NCBI GenBank assembly: GCA_016719785.1
Contig: JADJYJ010000001.1
Location: 124,001 to 188,000 of the forward strand
From: Candidatus Amarolinea dominans
GTDB taxonomy: Bacteria > Chloroflexota > Anaerolineae > SSC4 > Amarolineaceae
Length of the DNA stretch: 64,000 nt
Reading direction: 5' to 3'
The notes beneath the pieces are model-generated. The model ran no database searches and was not told the DNA's origin. It was given only the letters and a program-made list of their open reading frames with translations. Shown here piece by piece: positions 8,250 through 15,353 of this stretch. How positions within the stretch are numbered: position 1 is the stretch's first letter; the number at the start of each line of letters is the position of its first letter. The translations under genes and the position numbers were made by a program.

Positions 8250-9644
8250 TCATTCCTTCTTTCCCAACAGGCCGCTTGGTTTGACCAGCAGGATCAGGGT
8301 CATGATGAGCACGGCCGAGGCGCGGGCAATGGTGGCGCCGGCCACATTGTCGCCGATGGCGCGGGCCAGGCCGAGCACCACCGCGCCCAGGGCTGTGCCA
8401 GGATAACTACCCATGCCGCCGATGACGACCGCGATGAAACCCTGCAACTGAAATTCCAGCCCCATGTCGGTGTAGACGCCCAGGAAGGGCGCCGCGATGA
8501 CGCCGCCCAACGCCGCCAACGCCGCGCCGGCCGCAAAGACCAGCGTGAACACCTGGCGCACGTTGATACCGAGCGCCTGCACCATCTCCGCGTCCTGCAC
8601 GCCCGCGCGGATGATCATGCCCAGGCGTGAGCGCTGCAGCACCAGGGCCACGATGAGGGCAATGGCAAGCCCCACGACGATGATGAACAAGCGATAGGTG
8701 GGAAACGGGCGCCCCAGCATGTCAATGCGGCTGCAATGGTTGACCGCCCAGTCGAGCAGGGTGGCGGCGCGGCAGTTCTGATCGAACAGCTCGGGTCGCG
8801 CCATGCTGAAGCCGGCCGGGCCCCACAGGGCGCGCACCACCTCGTTGAGCACGAAGGCCAGGCCCAGGGTCATCAACACCTGAAAGATCGGTCGCGCATA
8901 GAGCGGGCGGATCAGGCTCCATTCGATGAGCGCGCCGAGCAGCCCGCCGCTCAGCGTACCGATGACCAGAGCCAGGGCAAAGCGCCAGTTGCTGTCGAGA
9001 CCGATGATGGCCTGGCTCAGGGGCGCCTGTTGCCAGGTGATGAGCAGCGCCAGGCCCAGCAAAACCAGCGGGCCGGCCCAGACCCCCGCGGAAGCCGGGC
9101 GAGACACCTGGTTCCGGGGCCTTTCACCGCCCACGGCCGCGCTTAGCCCAAAGAACGCGCCGCTCAGCACGCCGCCCAGCAGGCGCGCCAAGCTGGCCCC
9201 GCTCTCCCATTCACGCACGCTCAGCAGCGCCACCACTACGGCCAGGACCAGGCTGACGACCGCGATGCCCCGTTTCTTGAGGAAACCGGGTATCTTGACC
9301 AATGGCGCCACGAAAAGGCCGGCCAGCAGCCCAAGCAGCAGCGGCAGCCCGGTCAGCAGCACGCCGCTGCGATCGAAGAGGGTGTAGCCGATGTACGCGC
9401 CAATCATGAAAATGGAGCCGTGCGCGAAGTTGAGAACGTCCATCAGGCCGAAGATGAGCGAAAGGCCCGACGCGACCAGGAAGTAGAGCGCAGCCAGGGT
9501 CAAGCCACTGAGCACAATGTTGGTCAGCGTTGGCACGCCGCGGGTCTGCGCAATCACAGCCAGGACAGCAATCATCAACAGCACCAACGCAACGGCGCCC
9601 CAAGAAACCCGGGTTCTCAGCGTCAAGTATTTCATGCCGGGCAC
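8250..9644 (-). CDS. livH: Branched-chain amino-acid-type ABC transporter permease (LivH family), with a large internal insertion
   Basis: Membrane subunit that pairs with LivM. Family marks are GLSLIFGLMDVLNFAHGSIFMIGAY near the N-terminus and VQDAEMVQALGINVRQVF in the ATPase-contact loop, with GGMGSYPGTALGAV near the end. At 464 aa it is about 170 residues longer than usual LivH. The extra part, roughly residues 90-225, lies between the first membrane hairpin and EWSLIRPLYARP, and contains further hydrophobic segments. A degenerate 33-bp palindrome sits in frame inside this insertion. It is the fourth gene of the operon. Confidence 0.9.
   Translation of the reverse strand: MPGMKYLTLRTRVSWGAVALVLLMIAVLAVIAQTRGVPTLTNIVLSGLTLAALYFLVASGLSLIFGLMDVLNFAHGSIFMIGAYIGYTLFDRSGVLLTGLPLLLGLLAGLFVAPLVKIPGFLKKRGIAVVSLVLAVVVALLSVREWESGASLARLLGGVLSGAFFGLSAAVGGERPRNQVSRPASAGVWAGPLVLLGLALLITWQQAPLSQAIIGLDSNWRFALALVIGTLSGGLLGALIEWSLIRPLYARPIFQVLMTLGLAFVLNEVVRALWGPAGFSMARPELFDQNCRAATLLDWAVNHCSRIDMLGRPFPTYRLFIIVVGLAIALIVALVLQRSRLGMIIRAGVQDAEMVQALGINVRQVFTLVFAAGAALAALGGVIAAPFLGVYTDMGLEFQLQGFIAVVIGGMGSYPGTALGAVVLGLARAIGDNVAGATIARASAVLIMTLILLVKPSGLLGKKE
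9263..9295. repeat. Degenerate copy of the 33-bp palindromic element, inside livH
   Basis: Shows the same 15-3-15 layout as the copies at 21678, 37604 and 41751, with mismatches in the outer arms. It codes PGFLKKRG in the livH insertion. Confidence 0.5.
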
Positions 9645-9663
9645 CTCCTCTCAAGCTGTCATT

Positions 9664-10395
9664 TCAGGCAACGCCCAGGAAGCGCTGGATGAGCGCCTTG
9701 TCCTGCACCAGGTCGGCCATCAGGCCATGATGACCATTCTTGCCGTCGTCAATGATGTAGTAGCGGTCGCCCAACTGGCTGGCCATGGTGAAGTTCTGCT
9801 CCACCAGCAGCACCGTCAGATGATCGCTCAGACGCCGGATGGCTTCCATCATCTGCTCGATGATGACCGGCGCCAGGCCCTCGCTCGGCTCGTCAATCAA
9901 CAGCAGGCGGTTTTCAGGCACCAGGGCGCGGGCAATGGAGAGCATCTGCTGCTGTCCGCCGGAGAGCTGCCCACCCTTGAGCTTGATCAGACGCTGCAAA
10001 TCAGGAAACAGGCCAAAGATCAACTCAGCACGCCGCGCCAAGTCACCCTTGCGGCGCTCGGCCAGGCGCAGGTTCTCATCCACCGTCAGATCGCGGAAGA
10101 TGGCGCGATGCTCCGGCACATAGCCTACGCCCAGGTTGGCAATATCGAACGGCTGCCAGCCCTCGATGGCCTGGCCGTCGAAGACGATGCGCCCGCTGCG
10201 CGGCGGGGTCAGGCCCATGATCGAGCGCAGAGTGGTCGTTTTGCCGGCCCCATTGCGTCCCAGCAGCACGGTGATGCTGCCCTCCGGCACCTCCAGGTCC
10301 ACACCTTCCAGGATGTGAAACTGACCGATGAAGGTATGCACGGCGGAGACGCTGAGCAAGGGGGGGCCGTTTGCCTGGTTTGAGTTGGTTGCCAT
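9664..10395 (-). CDS. livF: Branched-chain amino-acid-type ABC transporter ATPase (LivF family)
   Basis: Cytoplasmic ATPase, 243 aa. Walker A is GRNGAGKTTT, the signature is LSGGQQQMLSIARAL, and Walker B is LLLIDEPSEGLAP, which is the LivF-type form. A switch His is usual at LLVEQNF in this subfamily. It follows livG by 32 bases and precedes livH, and powers uptake together with LivG. Confidence 0.95.
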   Translation of the reverse strand: MATNSNQANGPPLLSVSAVHTFIGQFHILEGVDLEVPEGSITVLLGRNGAGKTTTLRSIMGLTPPRSGRIVFDGQAIEGWQPFDIANLGVGYVPEHRAIFRDLTVDENLRLAERRKGDLARRAELIFGLFPDLQRLIKLKGGQLSGGQQQMLSIARALVPENRLLLIDEPSEGLAPVIIEQMMEAIRRLSDHLTVLLVEQNFTMASQLGDRYYIIDDGKNGHHGLMADLVQDKALIQRFLGVA

Positions 10396-10413
10396 GTCCT
10401 GTCTCCAGACTCC

Positions 10414-10441
10414 AGAAACCGGGTTTCTCAGGCCGGTTTCT
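10414..10441. repeat. Single 15-bp palindrome unit plus half unit at the livG-livF junction
   Basis: AGAAACCGGGTTTCT (10414-10428) is a palindrome around one central base, followed by CAG and a half unit GCCGGTTTCT that reaches into the livG stop region. It belongs to the same family as the 33-bp elements. Confidence 0.6.
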
Positions 10442-11207
10442 CGACATCCCGATAGAGGCCGCCCAGGTACGCGTGCTGGACGACTTCGTTAGCGGCAATC
10501 GCGGCCGGGGTGCCGTCGGCCAAAATTTGGCCCTGGTGCATCACGGTGATGCGATCCGAGGCGCGCATCACCACGTCCATGCGGTGCTCAACCAGCAAGA
10601 CGGTCTTCTGACCCTGCATACGAATGGCGTTGATGACCTCCATCAGATGCGGCACCTGTTCCGAGGCCATGCCGGCCGTTGGCTCATCCAGCAGCAGCAC
10701 GGCCGGATCGGGTGCCAGGAGAATCGCCAGCTCCAGTTTGCGCTTGTCGCCATGCGGCAGGGTACGCGCCAGCACCTGCTCCTTGCCCCCCAGCGCCACC
10801 TGCTGAATCACCTCCCCGGCGCGCGCCACGTACTGCGGAAAATGACGCGCATCCCGCCATAAAGTCAGGTTGTCGCGTCCCAGCGCCTGCACGGCCAGAC
10901 GCACATTTTCAAGCACAGTCAGGTTGGGAAAGATGTTGGTGATCTGAAACGAACGCCCCAGGCCCAGGTGAACCATGCGATGCATCGGCACATGGGTGAT
11001 GTCGCGTCCGCGGAAAAAGACCTGGCCGCTGGTGGGCTTGAGCGTGCCGCTGAGCAGGTTGAAGAAGGTGGTCTTGCCCGCGCCGTTCGGCCCGATGATC
11101 GAATGCAGCGATCCTGCCTGCACCTGCAGGCTGACCCCGTCCACCGCCTTGAGGCCGCCGAAGTATTTGCTGACGTTACGCGTCTCCAGGATGATATTTT
11201 CCAGCAT
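10428..11207 (-). CDS. livG: Branched-chain amino-acid-type ABC transporter ATPase (LivG family)
   Basis: Cytoplasmic ATPase, 259 aa. Walker A is GPNGAGKTTFFN. The LivG-type insert THVPMHRMVHLGLGRSFQ follows, with Walker B LLLDEPTAGM and the switch-region His in LLVEHRMDVV. The canonical signature is altered: LPHGDKRKLELAILLA stands where LSxGxQ is expected, as is usual in LivG proteins. It is the second gene of the operon. Confidence 0.95.
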   Translation of the reverse strand: MLENIILETRNVSKYFGGLKAVDGVSLQVQAGSLHSIIGPNGAGKTTFFNLLSGTLKPTSGQVFFRGRDITHVPMHRMVHLGLGRSFQITNIFPNLTVLENVRLAVQALGRDNLTLWRDARHFPQYVARAGEVIQQVALGGKEQVLARTLPHGDKRKLELAILLAPDPAVLLLDEPTAGMASEQVPHLMEVINAIRMQGQKTVLLVEHRMDVVMRASDRITVMHQGQILADGTPAAIAANEVVQHAYLGGLYRDVEKPA

Positions 11208-11381
11208 CGTAACCTCAGTTGGGGGGAGAGAGAGCAGAGATCAGAGAGCAGAGACCAGAGACCCACGTGGAAGGCGGTTGATTTGTGGTTGAAAGTGAGG
11301 GGTGAGACCGGAGGCCGGAGAACTTCCGCCTTCCACGAAACCCGATCTCCGATCTCCGATCTCCGATCCCTGATCTCTGTC
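11208..11381. repeat. Repeat-rich gap between the binding protein gene and livG
   Basis: Contains a 12-bp perfect inverted repeat, CGTGGAAGGCGG (11266-11277) and CCGCCTTCCACG (11326-11337). Short tandem gatctcc/gatccct units (about 11343-11372) and ctctg/gagca-type repeats flank it (11221-11262). It may act as an mRNA stability or attenuation element separating the abundant binding protein from the rest of the operon, which is an inference. Confidence 0.6.
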
Positions 11382-12731
11382 CTACTGCGCGCAGCGCTTC
11401 AGCTCGGCGGGCACGGCGCAGGGCGGCGTGGTTTCGGCCGCGCTGTATTCCTTGATCAGCTCGATGTTCTTGAACTCAGGGTCATCGGCCTTGATGATCT
11501 TGACCAGGTACAGCGGCTGTAGGGCGACGTGGTCTTCCTTGCGGAAGGTGGTGGTGCCCTTGGGGCCTTCGAAGCTCAGGCCCTCGAGCGCGGGAATCAT
11601 CTTCTCGGCCGTTGCGTCGCCGCCGGTCTTTTCCAGGGCCGCCACGATGGCCTGCGCCGCGCTGAAGCCACCCTCGGTGAAGAGGTCGGGCGGGCTGTTG
11701 AAGCGCTTCATGTGTTCGGCCACCAGCCAATCGTTGGCCGCGGTCTTGGGCAGCGTATAATGGTAGACGTTGACGCCGACAACGCCAATGGCGCCGCTAT
11801 AGACGGCCTTGAAGGTGGCGTTGTCGCCCACGCCGGTGGCCACGGTCATGCTGTCGAAGACGCCGGCATCGGTCATCTGCTGGAACAGCGGCAGGAAGCT
11901 GGCGCCGGCCCAGGTCACGATCAGAACCTTCGCCTTCGCGGCCAACACCTGGTTGATGTAGGACGAGAAATCGGTGGCATCGGCCGGGATGAAGATGGAG
12001 CCAACGCCTTCGGCCGTATCGTTGGCGGTGAACTGGCCGCCCTTGGCCTTGACCACCGCGTAGAAGCCGGCCGCCGAGCCGCGACCAAACGCATTATCGG
12101 GCGCAATCTGCACGAAAGGCCCCTTGTACTGCTCCACCAACGCGCCGCCCATCGTCAGCGCGTCCTGCACGCTGGTGCGGCTGGTGCGGAAGGTGAACTC
12201 GTTGAAGTTGGCGCCGGTGATGGCCGGGCTGGCCGCGGGGTTGACCATGAGGATCTTCTTGTTAGCCTTGGCCACTTCCATGATGGCCAGGGTCACCGAT
12301 GAACTGGGCGCGCCCTGCAGGAGGTCCACGCCATCCTTTTCGATCAGTTCACGCGCCATCGCCGCGCCGGTCTCAGCCTTGCCGCCGGTGTCCTTGATGA
12401 TGACCTCGATTGGGCGGCCAGCCACCGTCATGGTGCCCTTGGTCGCGTATTCCAGGCCCAGTTGGAAACCGTTGACCTGCTGCGTGCCGTAGAGCACCAA
12501 GCCCGAAGCCTGGTCGGTCAGGACGCCAATCTTCAGGGGCGCGCCGGCGGTCGGTTCCGGAACCTTGGTGGGGTCCGGGGCTTTGGTCGGTTCAGGGACC
12601 TTCGTTGGTTCTGGGGCTTTGGTCGGTTCCGGGGCCGTCGTGGCGGCGGGGGCGACAGTGGGCGTCGCGCCGCCGCAGGCGGTCAACGCAACCATCAACG
12701 CGATCAACAAAATGGGCAGTAATCTCTTCAC
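11382..12731 (-). CDS. Branched-chain amino-acid-type ABC transporter substrate-binding lipoprotein
   Basis: Extracytoplasmic receptor for the Liv-type importer, 449 aa. A GTG start follows AGGAGAAG at good spacing. A lipoprotein signal peptide ends in LTACGG, with Cys anchored to the membrane. A flexible Glu-Pro-Thr-Lys repeat linker (about residues 30-65) precedes the periplasmic-binding-protein type I domain (PLKIGVLTDQASG onward, with Leu/Ile/Val-binding features such as GAPSSSVTLAIMEVA and NPAASPAIT). It is the first gene of the operon. The ligand could be an amino acid or an amide. Confidence 0.92.
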   Translation of the reverse strand: MKRLLPILLIALMVALTACGGATPTVAPAATTAPEPTKAPEPTKVPEPTKAPDPTKVPEPTAGAPLKIGVLTDQASGLVLYGTQQVNGFQLGLEYATKGTMTVAGRPIEVIIKDTGGKAETGAAMARELIEKDGVDLLQGAPSSSVTLAIMEVAKANKKILMVNPAASPAITGANFNEFTFRTSRTSVQDALTMGGALVEQYKGPFVQIAPDNAFGRGSAAGFYAVVKAKGGQFTANDTAEGVGSIFIPADATDFSSYINQVLAAKAKVLIVTWAGASFLPLFQQMTDAGVFDSMTVATGVGDNATFKAVYSGAIGVVGVNVYHYTLPKTAANDWLVAEHMKRFNSPPDLFTEGGFSAAQAIVAALEKTGGDATAEKMIPALEGLSFEGPKGTTTFRKEDHVALQPLYLVKIIKADDPEFKNIELIKEYSAAETTPPCAVPAELKRCAQ

Positions 12732-12809
12732 GATTTTCTTCTCCTATACGAATCATATTGATCCGGCCGGCACACGGTTTCCGGTCGGAAGGGCACACAA
12801 TACAGCCCT

Positions 12810-13634
12810 CTACCCGCGGCTTTGCTTGCGCAAGAACCCGAGCAGGATGCTGTTGAACTCGGCCGGTCGTTCCCAGAAGGTCGCGTGGCCGGCGTCACGG
12901 ATCAGGTGCAGCTCTGCATTGGGGATGGCATCAGCGATCATTTGCGCAAATTCACGCGGCTTGAGCACGTCGCGCTCACCCACCACCACGCAGGTGGGCG
13001 CCTTGATCTCTGACAGGCGCTCGGTCAGGTTTAAGTCCAGGAAACAGGTGAGCAGACGGGCCACGGCCGGAAAATCGAGGCGCTGATAGCGATCATGCGC
13101 CTGCGCCAACGCGGCCGGATTGGCCCGCATCCAGGCGGGCGAGAAATTATAAGGCGTGGTGACATTGAAGAACAGATCAGGGTCACGGCGGGTAGCGGCA
13201 TCGCGCCAGGCCGCAATGATGGTAGCCAGCGCACTGTCCACATGACTGGCGCTGTCGGCCACAAACAGGCTGAGGGTGCGCGCCGGGTAACGCAGGGCAA
13301 AGGTCAGGCTGATTTCCCCGCCGTATGAAATGCCGGCGATGTGCGCGCGCTGGATGCGCAGACGGTCGAGCAGGGCGGCCAGGTCATCCGCGTGTTGCTC
13401 AAAGGTGTAAGGCCCAGGCGGATGCGCCGATTGCCCCTGACCACGACAATCGTACAGGAGCACACGAAAGTACGGCTTGAGCACCGGCACCTGGTTGAAC
13501 CAGCTCGAAGTAGCGGCCAGGATGCCGTTGCTGAGGACAACGACCGGGGCGTTGTCCGCCCCATGCAGTTCATAATAGAAATCAATTCCGTTGACGTTCA
13601 AGGTCGGCATGGCGGTAGGTTGATCCTCAGACAC
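12810..13634 (-). CDS. Alpha/beta hydrolase (274 aa)
   Basis: Cytoplasmic alpha/beta-hydrolase of the ester or lactone hydrolase type. The fold marks are visible: oxyanion strand VVVLSNGILAATSSW, YDCRGQGQSAHP, the nucleophile elbow GISYGGEIS (Ser), a late Asp in VVGERDVLKP, and the catalytic His in IRDAGHATFWERP. Length and order resemble 3-oxoadipate enol-lactonase-like proteins, but the substrate is unknown. It runs in the same direction as a second hydrolase and a HAD phosphatase, with 26 bases between the two hydrolase genes. Confidence 0.85.
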   Translation of the reverse strand: MSEDQPTAMPTLNVNGIDFYYELHGADNAPVVVLSNGILAATSSWFNQVPVLKPYFRVLLYDCRGQGQSAHPPGPYTFEQHADDLAALLDRLRIQRAHIAGISYGGEISLTFALRYPARTLSLFVADSASHVDSALATIIAAWRDAATRRDPDLFFNVTTPYNFSPAWMRANPAALAQAHDRYQRLDFPAVARLLTCFLDLNLTERLSEIKAPTCVVVGERDVLKPREFAQMIADAIPNAELHLIRDAGHATFWERPAEFNSILLGFLRKQSRG

Positions 13635-13661
13635 CCGCTTTGTCTCAAGAGTCGGGTTTCT
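13629..13661. repeat. Degenerate 33-bp palindromic element between the two hydrolase genes
   Basis: Layout is 15-3-15, with arms 13629-13643 and 13647-13661 and loop CTC. About 10 of 15 positions pair. It overlaps the start region of one hydrolase and the stop of the other. Confidence 0.45.
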
Positions 13662-14452
13662 TATTCGATAAACTGAACGACAGAGTCCACAAAAGCATCA
13701 GGCTGCTCGATCATGGGACAATGACCGCAGCCCCGAAAGACCTCGAGGTTGCCTGCGCCGGGAATACTCAGAAAAGTCACACGTGTCGCCTCTGCATCTA
13801 CCATCATATCCTGATCGCCCCGAATTAGCAAAGTTGGCAGGTGGATATTCGGAAGCTGCGCCATCACGTTCCATTGAGCCAGGGCACGCGCCGGGCCGGT
13901 GAACGCGGCCGCTGGCATGGTCCGCGCATCATCCACCAGGCTCTGAAAGAAATCATTGGGCGGGTGGCCGGGCATCAGGCTGGCAAACGCCCGCACCAGC
14001 AGACCGCGATCGGTGCGCATCTGCACCAGGTAGGGGTATGCCTCCGCCGGCGTCACCACGCCCAGGGCCGGCGCGGTGTCAACCAGGATCAGAGAGCGCG
14101 GCCGCAGCAGGTCGCTGACGATGCCCTCCAGGGCAATGGCGCCGCCAAAGGCATGAGCCACCAGGTGGTAATCATCCAGGCCCAGGGCTTCCACGAACTG
14201 CGCCAGGTCAGCGGCCAGGCGCGGGATGGTGTAAAATGCCTCGTCATCGTCCGCGCCGGGCCGCCGTGAGCGCCCGCTGCCGCGCTGATCGGGGGCGATC
14301 AAGCGCCAGGCGGCCGGCAAACGTGACATGACCGGCTGCCACCAGCGGCTGCTCGCCAGGCTGCCATGCACGAACAGCACGGTTTCGCCCGCGTCGGCTG
14401 GCCCCTGCTCAACATAATAAAGCTCGATGTCGGGCAAGGCAATCAGCGGCAT
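13661..14452 (-). CDS. Alpha/beta hydrolase (263 aa)
   Basis: Second alpha/beta hydrolase in the cluster. It shows VLFVHGSLASSRWW at the oxyanion region, APDQRGSGRSRRP, the catalytic-triad Asp in LIRGDQDMMVD and His in FRGCGHCPMIEQP. The usual nucleophile elbow reads VAHAFGGAIA, so Ala stands where Ser is expected (G-x-S-x-G). That missing nucleophile is unusual and suggests altered chemistry or a non-hydrolytic role. Its start overlaps the HAD gene end by 10 bases. Confidence 0.82.
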   Translation of the reverse strand: MPLIALPDIELYYVEQGPADAGETVLFVHGSLASSRWWQPVMSRLPAAWRLIAPDQRGSGRSRRPGADDDEAFYTIPRLAADLAQFVEALGLDDYHLVAHAFGGAIALEGIVSDLLRPRSLILVDTAPALGVVTPAEAYPYLVQMRTDRGLLVRAFASLMPGHPPNDFFQSLVDDARTMPAAAFTGPARALAQWNVMAQLPNIHLPTLLIRGDQDMMVDAEATRVTFLSIPGAGNLEVFRGCGHCPMIEQPDAFVDSVVQFIE

Positions 14453-15186
14453 GGCGAGCCATTCGGTTTCTGGCTATCATGGAGCAGCACAGACAGCAAG
14501 GCCTCCGTATCCCGCAGGTCTTCGAACACCCAATCGGCGCCGGCCGCGGCCAGAGCATCCATGGGGTAAGGCCCTGTCGCCACGGCGACCGTGGCCGCGC
14601 CAATGGCCTGACCGCAGGCGATGTCCGCGGGCGTATCGCCGATGACCACCACCGCTTTGCCGGTGAACGACTGGCCGGTGAGCGCCGCGGCCCGTTCCAC
14701 GGCCAGCCGCGGCAGCACGTTGCGATCGCCGCTGTCGGAACCGTAGCCACCCAGGCGGAACTGCGCCGGGTTGATGCCCGCGCCGCGCAGTTTGACCGGA
14801 GCCGTGGTTTCCAGGTTGCCGGTGACGAGTCCCAGCAGCGCCCGGTTGCGCGCCACGGCTGGCTGCAGCGCGGCCAGCAGTTCCAACGCGCCCGGGCAGG
14901 GATCAAGACCGCGCTCGACAATCGTCTGCTGCAGGTAGATGGGCGCCAGGCGGCAGAATTCGGGCCAGCCGGCCATGATGTCCGCTTCGCTCAGGCCGGC
15001 CGGGGTGAGCGCCTCACGCACCGCACGCCAATCGGTGGTGCCGGCCAGGGGAATCACCTCGATCTCACCGGTCATCCCGTAGGCGGCCTGCAGCGCCCGC
15101 GCCAGCGCCAGGCGCCCGGCGCCGCGCGAATTCACCAGCGTGCTGTCCACATCGAACAAAAGTAGTGACATTGATGTTCTGACCAT
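14443..15186 (-). CDS. HAD-superfamily phosphatase (phosphoglycolate phosphatase-like)
   Basis: Small-molecule phosphatase, 247 aa. Motif I is LLLFDVDSTLV (nucleophile Asp and acid/base Asp), motif II is LGLVTGNLE, motif III is the Lys in FTGKAVVVIGDTPADI, and motif IV is GDTPAD. The helical cap between motifs I and II puts it in the Gph/PGP-like subgroup. A start at the second Met (MSLLLFDVD) is also possible and is closer to the usual length. The substrate is not determined. Confidence 0.85.
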   Translation of the reverse strand: MVRTSMSLLLFDVDSTLVNSRGAGRLALARALQAAYGMTGEIEVIPLAGTTDWRAVREALTPAGLSEADIMAGWPEFCRLAPIYLQQTIVERGLDPCPGALELLAALQPAVARNRALLGLVTGNLETTAPVKLRGAGINPAQFRLGGYGSDSGDRNVLPRLAVERAAALTGQSFTGKAVVVIGDTPADIACGQAIGAATVAVATGPYPMDALAAAGADWVFEDLRDTEALLSVLLHDSQKPNGSPCR

Positions 15187-15218
15187 TTTGGTAACTGCTC
15201 ACCCTGCAGGCCGATTTG

Positions 15219-15315
15219 GACAGGATGAACAGGATGTACAGGATTCTTGCTCTGTGGTGTGCAAAACTACCGCCACGAGAGTTCGAATATCCTGTCAATC
15301 CTGTGAATCCTGTCT
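15219..15315. repeat. Inverted pair of period-9 triple repeats
   Basis: Three ACAGGATxx units (15219-15245) face three ATCCTGTxx units (15287-15315). They form a long imperfect inverted repeat in the gap between the ligase stop and the HAD start. It may act as a terminator or a protein-binding array. Similar repeats are common in environmental genomes. Confidence 0.7.
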
Positions 15316-15353
15316 GAATTCCAGGCAGGCTGAGGAGTTACGGATTTTCATCT

